Source: Poa pratensis (lineage: Eukaryota; Streptophyta; Magnoliopsida; Poales; Poaceae). From it: a stretch of DNA of 64,000 nucleotides. Below, one piece after another: positions 1 through 12,500 of the stretch; positions within the stretch are counted from its first letter, which is position 1; each line of letters begins with the position of its first letter. The stretch covers positions 71,023,444 through 71,087,443 of the forward strand of contig CAMZMU010000117.1 in NCBI GenBank assembly GCA_947311845.1. Direction: 5' to 3'. The notes beneath the pieces are model-generated. The model was not told where the DNA came from. It saw only the letters and a list, made by a program, of their open reading frames with translations, and made no database searches. The position numbers and the translations under genes were made by a program.

Positions 1-19
1 TGTCTACGATCCCCAACAG

Positions 20-31
20 TGGTATCAGAGC
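20..31 (+). other. Primer-binding site (tRNA-iMet) of the first Copia element
   Basis: TGGTATCAGAGC begins two bases after the LTR terminus CA. It matches the complement of the plant initiator methionine tRNA 3' end, the usual Copia primer. Confidence 0.9.
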
Positions 32-70
32 CAGGTTTATGCGTAGATATATCTGTACGGTTAGAACACA

Positions 71-1538
71 CACTACTAGGAAACTGCCTTTCTGTGGATC
101 ACTTTTTGTGGCGCACCAAGTAGCCATGCGCCACAAAAAAAATGTGGCGCACCTGGCCATGTGCGCCACAAAAAGTCACATTTCTGTGGCGCACCTTGCC
201 ATGTGCGCCATAGAATGTGACTTTCTGTGGCGCATGGGGAGTGTGCGCCACAGAAATGTGACGTTCTGTGGCGCACATGGCCAGGTGCGCCACAGAAATG
301 TGACTTTCTGTGGCGCACATGGCCAGGTGCACCACTTTTTTTTTTCCAGATCACCCCCCCCCCCCCGTGGATCGCCTTTTTCAGTTTTGCAAACAAGAAA
401 AGAAAATGATAAAATCTTCAATAAATAAAATCCTTTGAGATATAGTTAGGTTTTAGTGTCTACTTGGTATATAAATTTTGAATTTTGACCTTTTTTTGCA
501 AAAAACAGAAAAAAAAAGTTTGAACGGCCATAACTTTTGCATACGATGTCGAAAAAATGCGTTTAATATACCAAAAAAATCGTGAGAAAAAAGAAGCTCG
601 ATTTCACCCTGGTTTACCCGGTGAACATTTCTCAAATTCGGGAAATTCCAAAAGAGTAAAAAGTTATTTCAATAAGAAGAAATTTTTTCTACAAAATCAA
701 AGAAAATCAAAAAAATTGGAAAAAAAATTCTATGGCGCACGGTGGCGGGTGCACCACAGAATTGTTGGGCGGGATTTCGAATCCCGCCGGCGCCCTTATA
801 TTATCTTGTTTCTCTCCTTTCTCCTTCTCTTCTTCTCTCCTTTCACTTCTCCTCCACTTCTCCTCCACTTCTCCTCTCCTTCTCCTCCACTTCTCCTATC
901 CCCTTCTCTCCTCTACCTCTACTTCAACTCAACTCCGGCGACTTCCTCCTCCTCCACCACCTTCGGCGAGCTTCTCCTCCTCCTCCTCCTCCACCACCTC
1001 CGGCGAGCTTCTCCTCCTCCTCCTCCACGACCTCCGGCGAGCTTCTCCTCCTCCTCCACCAACTCCGGCGAGCTTCTCCTCCTCCTCCTCCATCACCTCC
1101 GGCGAGCTTCTCGTCCTCCTCCTCCTCCACCAACTCCGGCGACCTCCTCCTCCACCACCTCCGGTGACCCCCATCCACCACCCACCACCGACCAAGCCAC
1201 CTACGGCCATGGCCACGGGCACCACGGCCTCCGATGAGCTCCGGCCAAATTCCGGCGAAATTTCGAAATTTCGGCGGCCAGATCTAGATCCAGATCTAGA
1301 TCTGGCCGCCCTTTTTTTGAAATTCAAAAAAATTGTGGCGCATGGTAGTGGGGTGCGCCACAGAACTATTTCTGTGGTGCATGGTTGGGGGCGCCACAGA
1401 ATCTTGCACTTTTCTGTGGCGCATGGGGGACGTGCGCCACAGAATTAATATTTTTGTGGCGAGACTTCTATGGCGCACCCACCATGCGCCACAGAATGTA
1501 TTTTTGGTGCGCCACTAAAAGGCATTCTCCTACTAGTG
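71..1538. mobile_element. Non-autonomous CACTA transposon
   Basis: The left end reads CACTACTAGGAAACTGCC. The right end, read on the minus strand, is CACTAGTAGGAGAATGCC. Both are flanked by the 3-bp duplication ACA (68-70 and 1539-1541), as expected for the CACTA superfamily. Subterminal regions (about 105-340 and 1335-1515) are packed with direct and inverted copies of GTGGCGCA/TGCGCCAC, the likely transposase-binding array. The middle holds a poly-C run (about 353-366) and a Ser/Pro-type CTCC/GGCGAG tandem array (about 930-1170). No transposase gene is present. It is inserted in the leader of the Copia element. Confidence 0.93.
930..1170. repeat. Imperfect tandem array of CTCCTC / CTCCGGCGAG units
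   Basis: About six to seven units of roughly 30-40 bp, built from CTCCGGCGAGCTTCTC followed by CTCCTC runs, lie in the middle of the CACTA element. Every frame therefore encodes low-complexity Ser-, Pro- or Glu/Gly-rich peptides. I treat these as noncoding. Confidence 0.8.
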
Positions 1539-2940
1539 ACATGTTGAATGTGGGCATCGATTCTACATTTGTTACCCTCTCGCGTGTACTTGTTTATATC
1601 GCGGCATTGTCGGATGAAGCGGCCCGGACCGACTTTACGCGTACTCTTACGCGAGACTGGTTCCACACTTGACATATGGCTTGTACCGTATATGTGGCTG
1701 GCGGGTGTCTGTATCTCCTACAATAGTTGATATATCATTTGCAATGGAGGACCCTGAAAAGGGTGTAATAGAGACAATTGTCTTATCGCTGTTGTGGTTG
1801 TTTTCGTAGGTAAGAAACGGTTCTTGTGCGAAAGCCCTAGCAGTCACATAAAACATGCAAAAGATAAAGTAGAAGGCGTCTAACTTTATTTTGCAGGGGC
1901 AATGTGATATGGTCAAGGTAAGTTTATTAAATTGTTTATAAACTGTCGGCGCGAAGGAGACCATCGGCGCAGAGGAGACCATATCATGTCGCATTACATT
2001 TCATTTTAGATGTTATGTAGATTGTGTTCATCTTATATTGTGTATATATATATGTCTATATATTAGTTACACGGCGGTAGTAATATAAGATGATCCCTCC
2101 CAAAATTCTGATAATGGTGTTCTCCCTCTGTCGTGCACCACCAATAAAGTTCTATGTTACGGGGTACACCGCGTGCGGGTATACTCGTCTCTTCGTTCGC
2201 ATACAGTGGGTGTAAGCCACATTGCACGCGCAAATACGTCAGAGGGTGTTATGGCGAGCCTAGCATGTACAGACATGGCCTCGGAACACAAGTACCGAAA
2301 GGTTAAGCACGAGTCACATGCGGTGATGTGATCGATATACGATGTCTACCTTTGAAGTTATGCTATCTGCCTGATCGATGTGGGTAGTGTAATGGATGGG
2401 GGTTGTGTAGACGATGCGAGGGATACTCGTCTTGAGTGGGAGTTCTGGTAGTTTTATTTTATTAAAACTTGAACCCATATTTTATTATGAACAAAGTCTT
2501 TATGTTTTGCAAAACCTTTGTAGATATTAACCAGTGTAATAACCCTCTTTAAAAACTAGGCGCATTCCTGCGATTGAGAAACTTAAAAGGTTGGGTCCAA
2601 ACTTCATAGTTTTATACCTTAGCTTGAGGATACTCCTTGTTTAAACCGTTAGCTCTATGTGATACAATACCCGCTAGAGATAAATCCAGAGATTCCGCAA
2701 ACAAAAGGATAATTTGGATTATCAAGTTGTGTGCGGATAATACCATCATAGTCCAGTGTATGCTATGATCTCTACCATAGAGAATGAACTGTGGGTGCGA
2801 GTTGTCAGATCGCGAACATATGAGATGGTCGCTAAACTCGAAATACACCGCAAGTTGGGTTGATGAAGTTTATCAGTACTTTGACAGTCTTTCTTCACGA
2901 TCCAGATGGAAGAGAACACTCGCATTAAAGGAGCACGTGG

Positions 2941-3020
2941 CAGTCATACTTGATGACATTGGTCATACTTGATGACATTAGTCATACTTGATGACATTGG
3001 TCATAATTGATAACATTGAG
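2941..3020. repeat. Four tandem copies of a 20-bp unit
   Basis: The unit GTCATACTTGATGACATTGG is repeated about four times, with the last copy diverged. It lies inside the decayed gag-pol part of the first Copia element and is probably replication slippage. Confidence 0.85.
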
Positions 3021-5224
3021 ACGCCTCGCTCAGCTCGATCACTGGATGACAGAAAACATTGCCAGATGCAAATGTTTTTGTCATAGACTACGTCATGCAA
3101 GGGGAATCGTTCACCTTCATGTATTCTTGATTGCGTTGAAGAATCAAGAAGATGAAATAGATCACCGGGGAGTCATCAATGATGATAGTGTATATATGAT
3201 ACACGCGTTATGAATGTTTTAACTAAACAAGTACTCGCTTCAGTGACTAAGTTTTTGATACTGGTCATGTTTTATGAAAACCAGATTTTCTGCTTGAGTA
3301 GCTTGGAAGGATGAGGAGACAATTTGTGTTGATAATGGCAGGCAAAATGTTGTGATGGCCATAGACACTCTCTCTCTGCATCTACCATTCTGGATTAATT
3401 TGGATATGAACAAATTCTTTTAATCGCTTGCTAGCATGATGGTTATAAGTGTGTCTTGCCTCTAGCGAGACAATTATTCATATTTGTTAGTGACAAAATT
3501 GTTGTCCTACATTTATGAGTGATATCTTTAATAATCATACACCGATTATGAATGGAGTGTTCTTATATGAATCTAGATGGTAGTAGCTCCGACATTTATA
3601 ACATTAATGCCAAAAGATACAAACTTAATAATGACACCACATTATTGTGGCACTAACGTTCTAAGTCATGTCAATGTTATATGCATGAAGAAGCTCCATA
3701 CAGATGGACCTCCAAGTCCTTAGATTTAGATCTTTAGACACTTGTAAAATAACTAAGACACCGTTTTCTGGAAACGGGCACTTAACTTATTGATAATCAT
3801 ACATAATGATGTATGTGGATCAATGAAGTATTTTAACATATAGTGGGAATCATTATTTTGTAAACTACACCCATGATTTGAGTAGATATATGGATATCCA
3901 CGTAATGAAATGCTGGTCTGATAAGTTTGATAAGATTAAACAAGTTCAGAGTGAAGTAGGAGAATAACCTTAACGAGAAAATCAAATTCCTGCGATACAG
4001 ATCGAGGAAACAAGGATTTGAGTTATAAGTTTGGCATATCATTGGAAGACTTGTGAAAAGAGTTCCACAAATTACGCCGCATGGAACACCACAATGTTAT
4101 GGGGTGTTAGGACGCCGTAATCACACTCTATTGGATAGTGTGTGGTAAATAAAATATCTTATCGAATTATTGTGATCATTGGAGTCATATGGTAGAAACA
4201 AAACATTCACGTTAGATACTAGGGAAACCATCTAATCCATGGAGACAATACCATATGAGTGATGGCATGGCTTTTAGCCTAGATTGTCGTTTCAGTGATT
4301 TAGTGTTTTGATGCGATCAAACCTAAAATGGATAAATCTTTGTAGTGTACCTAAAGAATTAGTTGGGTACATGTCTCACGACATAAGCAAAAATCGTTGC
4401 CGGAATATACCTTGCGAAGAAATAATTTCTTGTCCAAGGGTATAAGTGGGAAAGAAAGTAGAGCAAGACGAAGTTAATGAACTTACTCTCCGGCATCAGA
4501 GTGGCGCAACGGAAACAGTTCCGGTACCGTCCTCCACAACTGGAATGAAGTTGATGATAATGATCATGATGCTCTGAGCTCATACTAAAACATTAGGCGT
4601 ATGAGAATGTGTTCCGCATTGTGTGGTACGACAATCTTGTTATAAACGTCATGTTAATGGAACATGAGAAACCTACGAACTACGAAGAAGCGATGGTAGA
4701 CCTGAGTCCGAGAAATGACTATGAGTCATATATAATCCGAGATAAAATCCATGTTGATTGCCAAGTAAAGACTTGGGTAAATCTTCTTGATGAGCTCCAG
4801 CCGTTGAGAGTAAATGGAATTCAATGACAAAATAGACATTGACGGAAAGGCAACCGTCTATAAGGATCGATTTGTCGTAAAACAGTTTCGACAAATTCAA
4901 AAGTTGACCACAACGAGATTTTGTCTCAAGTGGCGAAGCCTAAGTCTATTCAGGATTGTTTTAGCAATTACTATAATTTTGAGTTGAGAAATTAATAGAT
5001 GGATAAAGAAACCGTGTTCCCTAATGGCAACATTAAGGAAGAGTTGTAATCGGTACAACAAGTAGGTTTTGTTGATCCTAAGGATGCTGGACACGTATGC
5101 AAACTTCAGCTGACCATTCATGGGCTGAAGCAAGCATATCGGAGCTGGAATCTTCACTTTGATAATGTGATCAAAGGATTTTGGAGTTGTCCAAAATAGT
5201 TGAAGAAACCTGCATTTACAAAGA

Positions 5225-5372
5225 AGTGAGTGGGAGCTAAGTAGCTTTCTTGATCTTATATGTGAATGGCATATTTGAGTGGGAGCTAAAAGAAATTCCC
5301 TTGTCTTATATACGGATGGCGTATTTAAGTGGGAGCTAAGTGTCATTCCTGATTTTATATGTAATGACATAT
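5225..5372. repeat. Three tandem copies of a ~60-bp unit in Copia pol
   Basis: Three units each carry AGTGGGAGCTAA followed by a variable part and a (TC)TTATATG stretch. They occur just downstream of the reverse-transcriptase remnant and look like local tandem duplication in dead element sequence. Confidence 0.75.
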
Positions 5373-6365
5373 TGAGAATGATACAGATCTTCTAGTAAAG
5401 TATAAATGATTATTTAAGTAATTAAATTCTCTATGAATGAAGTTAGGAGTATTAGGCATCAGGTCTATAATTTGTATAGATCATAAGGGGCTTAATAACA
5501 TTAGGTCGGTATATTTTCCTAGATTAAGATTCTGAAGTGTTTCAGAATAGACCAAGCGAAGAAAAGGTTCTTGCTTGTATAACTAGGTAAAATATTAAGT
5601 TTATCTTGGCGTTTCAGCGATAGCTAATGAAAGATAAGGATGTCCGACATTCTCTATGCATTAGCCATAGATTCTATCATACTGAAAGCTCGACTTGGTG
5701 TGACCCAAGTTCTTGGTTGAAGAACGGTTCTAGAGTGATCCCTAGATGGATCAATGAACAAACATTAAGTACATCCTTCAGTGTCTAAAGAGAACCGAAG
5801 ATATGTTTTCTGGTATAGGGTAAGAGTGGAAAAGACAACTTGCCGTAAAGGGTTACGATGATGCAAGTTGTGACACTGACCCATACGGCTAGAGATCTCA
5901 TACAGGAGAAGACCTTTGTTTTGATGAAAGGGTTAGATTGCGAAGTTGCATATGAATGCACTATCGTAGAAGGGTTAGCTTGCGAAATTGCATATGAATG
6001 CACTGTCGCATGATCTACATAGGTATAGGAATATATGGCTATTTCGGAAGTAGCAAGTGTGATTGGACTGTGTGTTTTCCCGAGCATGACTGGTTTCCTT
6101 AATAGATCTCTTAGACTTTTAAGGCTCATGCTATGCGAAATTTTGAGTCTCACTCCATCGACAAAGCATATATTTCACCGTTATCATATGATACGGGATG
6201 ATGTCAAACTAGGTGACATAGAAGTGTTGCAAAGCACATACAAATCTAGATCTGTTGACTTGCTTCCTCTTCCACGAGACAAGCGTGCACCAATATTGCT
6301 ATAGGTGTTAGGCTTTTACCAAGTTGTAAACTAGATTAAATTGTACTCTAGTGCAAGTGGGAGAC

Positions 6366-7952
6366 TGTTGGAGATATGCCTAGAGGCAATTAATAAAGTG
6401 ATTTTATTTGTCATATCTCAATTGTTCATAATATGTTTTGTACCATGCTATAACTGTATTACGCGGAAACATTAATACACGTGTGGTATGTAAACAACCA
6501 GGTCCCTAGTAGCCTCTATTTGACTAGTTCGTTGGGCAACAGATGATCAAGGTTTCCTGATCATGGACAATTACGTCGGTTGACAACAGAGTCATATCAT
6601 TAGGTGAATGATTTGATGGACATACCCAAAATATAGAAACGTAGTGTTCATACCTTCGACCGTGAGATCATCTCAAATCTCTGCTTCTGGAAGTGCGGCT
6701 GATCGCATCAAACGACATGTCTTATATAGCGTGACAATAAAGGTGACACTTTCGGGTATCGGAAGGAAGCAGTAGAAGCGAGTGATCAAGAGCGGGAATT
6801 GCCAATCCACATAGCAGGACAGATACTCTGGGCCCACTCGGTGAGATTACATCAATGAGCTTGCAAGCATGTGACTAGGTCACGGGGATGTAATATCACG
6901 GACGAGTAAAGATAGATTTGTCGATGACGAGGTCATGCTCGGTAAACGTGATACCGGAGAACGAAGCTCGGACAATCTAAGTATCGCTAGGCAAGAGGAT
7001 GGAGCTAGACGTCTAAAGGTTCAAACGATAGAAAGACATTCGTGGACGCCCAGGGGCTATCATGGGTATCCAGATCCCTCTGTTAGTCATTGATCGGGAA
7101 TGTGTCTTGATCATGTCTGTGGTGATCCCGAACCGTGGGGTAACACACTTAAGGGGGGTGATGATTAGATTGGATTTAAGAGAGAAAAGAAACCGAAGAC
7201 TCCGGAAGTGTTCCGGACATGTCCATGGAGATCGGAGGCAACGAAAGATGTTTCGGGGTCCGAATGAATTAAATAATATGTATTTAATATTAATAAGTGT
7301 TATTAGTAATTAAATATATTTTATTTAATTTAATTCGAATTTTAAAGGCATTAAATCATAAATGGGCCTTAGAGGCCCATTAGGGGAAAACCCCATTTAG
7401 GAAATGGGGAGAGGAGAGGGCCGGCGCACCCCTTGGTGGTACGACTGGTGTGGGAATAGTCCCACACCGCCAAGCCACCAAGGCAGGCAGCCCTCCTCCA
7501 CCTATATAAGGAGGTGCCCTATGCCTTGGAAATTCACCCAAATTCTCTCTTTCTCTCGTACCTCAAGCGTGGTTCCGCAAATGGAGCTGTGTACGGGTTT
7601 GAGAGAGTTCTCTCCACCATACGCACACCGCCGTGCTGCTGGGTCCAAGTCTTCACTTCCGCTGCTCTGCTGGATCTGGAGCCCGGAGGTCGTCATCCAC
7701 ACCGTACGTGTGTGGAACCGCGAGGCACCATTGTTTGGTGCTGGGAGCTGTCTTCTTCCACTACACGACCCTGAGGTCGGCGCCGTCGTCTCCACCGACA
7801 ACGTTTGTGCGAGAACGTAATCCCGCTTCCGGTCTACAAGGGTATGTATTCTGATCTCCTCCGTATCAGTATATCTGCATAGTATAGATCTTGGCTAGTT
7901 TAAGGTTATCGTCGGTAGGAAATTTTTTGTTTTCTGTCTATGATCCCCAACA
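6366..7952 (+). repeat. 3' LTR of first Copia element (1587 bp)
   Basis: It starts TGTTGGAGATATGCC directly after the polypurine tract and ends CCCCAACA, matching the LTR end at position 18. A TATA-like box (TATATAA, 7503-7509) sits about two thirds of the way along and probably marks the LTR promoter. The same LTR family recurs, rearranged, at 60893-62451. Open frames in 7404-7854 lie across the promoter/R region and are not genes. Confidence 0.9.
7503..7509 (+). promoter_or_regulatory. LTR TATA box
   Basis: TATATAA lies in the GC-rich part of the 3' LTR. The related LTR has a TATAAATA-like site in the equivalent place near 62001. Confidence 0.5.
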
Positions 7953-8821
7953 GGATGTTCGTGCCAGTGCATAATTGGGTGTTCATCGCGCCCCACACAA
8001 AACCGGAGAAGGGGAAACACTTCCTACCGAGGAAGGGTGAAACCCTTATTTGTTAAAGCCTCGGGCCGTCAATTTGGGATTCCTACCGAGGCTACCAGGG
8101 TATGCCTGATAGACTCAGGACACATCTTTATACGAGATTCTGCCCCTACATGAACAATTTGATATTGAACAATATAAACTATCTCCGCTCTAAGAACATA
8201 CTAGGATGGAACCAACGCTTTTTGAGAACGCCTTTAACCTTATTGCAGTTTTCATAACCATCACCATTTGCTTGCTCTGTCACTGTTCACACCGTCTCTC
8301 ACATTCTGATAAAACACTAACAACACAACAACACCTTTTTGCAGACACTTGTTAGCTTTGGATCAAAGTAACTTGCATGTACAGTTCTTTGATAATCAAA
8401 GGAGAAGCCAAAAACCATTTTCTTCATCTCCCTGTGATTCGATAACTCTTATTTCGAAACATGATACAACAACTTGTGCACTTGTAGACATCACTTGCCT
8501 CCACATTGTAGCGTCACAGTGGTGGGGTGGACAACCCGTCCCAATTGGTAGATCGACATCGGACGCGCTTGATGGCGGTGGCGGAGCGACAGAGGCGGCG
8601 CTGCTCCTCGTCGTAGCCACCGGGAGGCACATGGCCGGGGCCGCGCCCACCCAGTTGCGTTGGCCATCGATCACCCAAAGAAATTGAGGGGGGAAGGCGG
8701 AGTGGGACTCGTCGGAGTTGGGGAATAGACGACTAAGGTAGCGAGAACACGACAGAGAGGAACATGGAGGTAACCCTAAATCGGCCTCAACACACTTAAT
8801 ATAATGGGATCGAGCATCTTA
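7953..8821. other. Intergenic DNA, no gene seen
   Basis: Unique-looking sequence lies between the Copia 3' LTR and the MITE. Short open frames (8349-8687 and its complement) have no recognisable motif or splice context. It may include distal upstream DNA of the WD40 gene. Confidence 0.4.
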
Positions 8822-9166
8822 GAGCATCTCCAAGCGAGCCCCCCAAATCCGCCCCTAAACGTCCGGGCGGCTGTCCGCGGACCATCCTAAAAAATGACCT
8901 CCTACAACCATGTCCCCCAAATATCAAACCAAACTGTGGGGACCTTGCATGTGATTGGTGGAATAGGAGAGAGAATAATTAAAAAAAGATAAAAGAAAGA
9001 AAAAGTAGGTGCAACAGTGTGCATGTGGACACGCCCAGACGCGTCCGGGCGCCCCCAAACTCACCCCATATGTGCGGAGGGTTTGGTGTGTGCGGACGCG
9101 CCCGGTCACGCCCGGACCGAAATAAACCGGCTTGGGGCTGTTTGGGGGTCTCGCTTGGAGATGCTC
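8822..9166. mobile_element. Harbinger/Tourist-like MITE (345 bp)
   Basis: Terminal inverted repeats read GAGCATCTCCAAGCGAG at the left and, on the complement, GAGCATCTCCAAGCGAG at the right. TTA lies on both sides (8819-8821 and 9167-9169). A three-base TTA duplication fits the PIF/Harbinger group. No coding capacity. It sits about 0.4 kb upstream of the WD40 gene start and may affect its promoter. Confidence 0.75.
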
Positions 9167-9309
9167 TTAGGTATCTGAAAATTTATCAGGGTCAGATCAA
9201 TTTTGCGTTCAGACAACAAAACACACATCGCCCGGAATTTTGCAGCCCGGTTATAGTATCTTGCTAGAGATGCTCTTACAAGGTGGAGAGTCCCCACTAG
9301 CAGAGACGA

Positions 9310-9598
9310 AAAAAAAAAGTCATTTCTGTTTCTCCTCCTACCACCAGCACCAAGTCTCTGTTTCTCCACCGCCACCGGCATCTCTCTCTCATCCCCCAAA
9401 TCAAACCGCCTCCCCGTCGCATCGATCCCAATCTGACCGCCCCCAAAACCCTAACCCTCACCTGCCTCGTCGCACGGCGGCGGATTGCGGCGGCGGAGGC
9501 ACGAGATGACTGCGCGTGCCTAAGCATTGCGGAGGCGATCGCGGAGGTGGGGGCTTCCCGCGACCCGCGAGCGGTGCAGCTGACGCCGGCGCGTGGAT
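9310..9598 (+). promoter_or_regulatory. Probable 5' UTR / core promoter region of the WD40 gene
   Basis: A pyrimidine-rich, CT-repeat leader with CCAAAACCCTAACCCT motifs, typical of plant housekeeping gene 5' UTRs, runs into the start codon. The exact transcription start cannot be placed. Confidence 0.4.
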
Positions 9599-12500
9599 AT
9601 GGCCATGTCATCGTCGGCTGGTGGGAGCGGCGCGGCCGGGGGAGCGCCTGGTCTGAAGACCTACTTCAAGACCCCCGAGGGGCGGCATAAGCTGCAGTAT
9701 GAGAAGACCCACTCCCCCTCCGTGCTGCACTACAACCACGGCGCTGGCGGCAAGACCGTCTCCGAGGTATGAAGGGAAACGAGTCCGGTGATCGGGCCGC
9801 GGGGTTCGTGGTTAGCGCGCGGGTTCGTACCACTATTGGGATCTCGATGGGCTGCTCTAGATGGGATGTGGAATTGGGCGGGGTGCTGCTGGGTGTTGAC
9901 CTGATCAGGTGCCGGATTCGGGCGTTTCCTTTTTCGTGTATGAGGTTGGGATTTTGATTGGTTTTAGTTAGGGTTTCTGTTAAGTTTTGGGTTGTGGTTA
10001 TTCAGGTGACATTTTTTTTGGAGAGGTTACTTCATATTTGGTGCCTCTGGTAAAGTTGGCATCCTAGGTTGCTGCCAGTAATCATCTATGAAGCCTCACA
10101 TATTGATCAATTTAGAGGGTTCCCTTTTTATGATTCTAATGGTGTAACCGGTGAATTCAATTACGTCGCTTGCTTTGTGATGACAGGCTTCATCGTGGTG
10201 TTTTTTCTTCTATTTCGTAAAGTTAAGATTATATTCGATAACTTTCGGCAATTGCAGATGACGGTGGCATATTTGAAGGAGAAACTGGTGGGGCAGGGTT
10301 CTACACCTTCGACACCAAGTTCTGGCAGCGGTATGCGATCTGCGGCTGCGAGATTGCTTGGTACCGGGAATGGGAACCGGACACTTAGCTTTGCAGGGAG
10401 CAATGGTGTCAGCAGGGCTGTCTCCGGGAGCAGCCGTGTGGGTGGAGGCATTGGTATGTCCACAAGCATTAGTGGATCACAAGCCGCGGTGAATTATGAT
10501 GGCAAGGGCACATACATCATCTTCAATACTGCTGATACACTGTTCATCAGTGACCTCAACTCACATGACAAAGTATTAGTTCCTTTGCAGAATACATGCT
10601 AAAGTTACTTGCAACTATGTTACCTTGTAGTTCTCTGATCAAGTTATTAACTGCACCAGGATCCAGTAAAGTCCATCCACTTCAGCAACTCAAACCCGCT
10701 TTGTCATGCATTTGACTCGGAGGCCAAAGAAGGGCATGACCTGATCGTTGGAGTATGGTCAGGAGATGGTCAGTGCTTTGTAATTTAGGATGCTTTACTC
10801 TTAAATTGAACTATCTCCTGAGTCGAGTTATCTGTACATTGTGCAGTCTACTCGATGTCATTGAGGCAGCAGTTGCAAGATCCTGGAAAGAAGCCTGTTG
10901 CATCTCAACATTTTGTCAATAAAGACAAGGATGGAACTGCCAACAGGTTTGTTATCTTCTTCCTTTTTTGAAACACGGAAGTGATAAAATTGTCATAGTA
11001 TGATTTAAACAAAATTATATCGGAATTACATTACAAGTGCTCCAAACTGTTGTCATATTTTTGTTTAATGCCACATCCTTGCTCTGAACCAGAGTTCATA
11101 TTTTTTTTAGTTATTAAAAGTTGTAACATGTAAGGGCATGTACAATGCCAGCCTCTTAGATGGACGCTTAAATAATCAGTTGCTCCATGCACATAAGCGC
11201 CTGTCAAATTTTGCACGCATTTTACAAGCGCCGGACTCTAACTTAAGCGCCAATGCTAGTAAAACGGCCGGGATTTGTTCATAACTGCCGGGATTAAATC
11301 CCTAGAGCTCAGCTAAGCGCCTCCCATTGTACTTGGCCTAAGAGACTGCTGCTATTATTAATGGATAAGGACCATGGCAAAAACTTGTTTTACGTATCTC
11401 ATTTTGATGAATATCAGTGGATAGTAGCAAACATTCTATGTAAGCACTTGAAATGTCCGGCAGCATGCTCTGTGTTGCGTGTTTTTTCATGCTGACTGCT
11501 TCAAATTGGCATGCGAGAGCTGTTGTCAGCTTCTAATTTCCTTGTTTTCAATATACCCTAATGCCACCCATGGTGGTCCAATAGTTCTCATGATGGACTT
11601 CGTGAGGAGCGTTTAGTGTAAGCAGGTTTTTGTTTACGGAGAGCTGAAGCTGAATAATGATATACGTCCCTGCCTAGTCAGAATCTGAAGTGAAGCATTT
11701 TGGTTGCATGCATGTTCTTCTTGCCAACCAAAGGACATGAACTGTGCCATTCAACATGTGAAAAATATGAAGTAGTTACAAGTGCCATGTTTGTATGGGA
11801 ACATGGTGGAAAATGCAAACCTTGCGAATTACTCCCAAGTTAGCAACTCACTACTGACAGCAAGATGGCCATCGTAACCTGCAACTCACGAAAAGTAAAA
11901 ACACTCGAAACAAAAGCCATCAAGGGGCTTGTGCTAAGACCTCCCTCCAGACAGCGCAAAATTTCCACTCTCTGTGGTGACTGAGCTACTGATGGATAGA
12001 TAATGTTGATGATGTTATGGGCCGACTGCTGTGGTACGTAATGTCCCTGAACTACTGGCTTGGCTAACCCCCACCCCCTAAACACTGAAGCCCCCAAAAT
12101 ATCATCCTGGAGTACTTTACTCCTTGACCAGTTTTGAAAGGGCAAAATCGTGCCTATATGATTTTGAAACCTCCAAAAAAGTACATGTAGGTTGTGGGAT
12201 GGATGAAGTATATACATGTAAATATGGGTTGAAATATATGACTATTTGCGATCAGTTCAAATTTGACTTTACTGCATGTCGTTATTGCAGCCGATGTACT
12301 TGTGTTGCATGGGTGCCGGAGCGTGATGGCATTTTTGTTGTCAGTAATGCTGATGGAAACCTATACGTTTATGACAAAGTGAGCCCCTATTGTCATCATA
12401 TTTTGTTACAACGTAATCATACTTTCATTACGTCAAATTTGAACTGATTATTTTTTATGTTCAGGCCAAGGATGGAAATGCTGACTGGGCATTTCCAACT

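Larger units (their letters stand above)
1..7952 (+). mobile_element. Degenerate Copia LTR retrotransposon (5' LTR cut by window edge)
   Basis: The last 18 bases of a 5' LTR (ending CCCCAACA) are followed at 20-31 by TGGTATCAGAGC, the initiator-Met tRNA primer site typical of Copia elements. A polypurine tract (AAGTGGGAGA) lies just before a full 3' LTR at 6366. The internal region is full of stops, but Copia pol survives in pieces. Around 4609-4905 are the motifs PTNYEEAM and GKATVYKDRFVVKQFRQIQ. At 5095-5181 is a reverse-transcriptase stretch with LTIHGLKQAYRSWNLHFD. Near 6180-6300 is an RNase H-end motif, RYHMIRDDVKLGDIEV. The order fits + strand gag-pol. It carries the CACTA element at 71-1538. 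It is clearly dead. The family name was not assigned. Confidence 0.9.

Noticed and set aside
557..1448. Several stop-free frames of 130-240 codons rich in Ser, Pro or Glu/Gly
   Set aside because: They all arise from the CTCC/GGCGAG tandem array in the CACTA element, in several overlapping frames on both strands.
7404..7854. Overlapping open frames of 70-138 codons
   Set aside because: They lie across the promoter and R region of the Copia 3' LTR, show no domain, and recur as shifted frames in the related LTR at 61813-62386.
10069..10602. 177-codon frame overlapping WD40 exon 2
   Set aside because: It is exon 2 read with unspliced intron 1 on its left and intron 2 on its right. The spliced model explains it.
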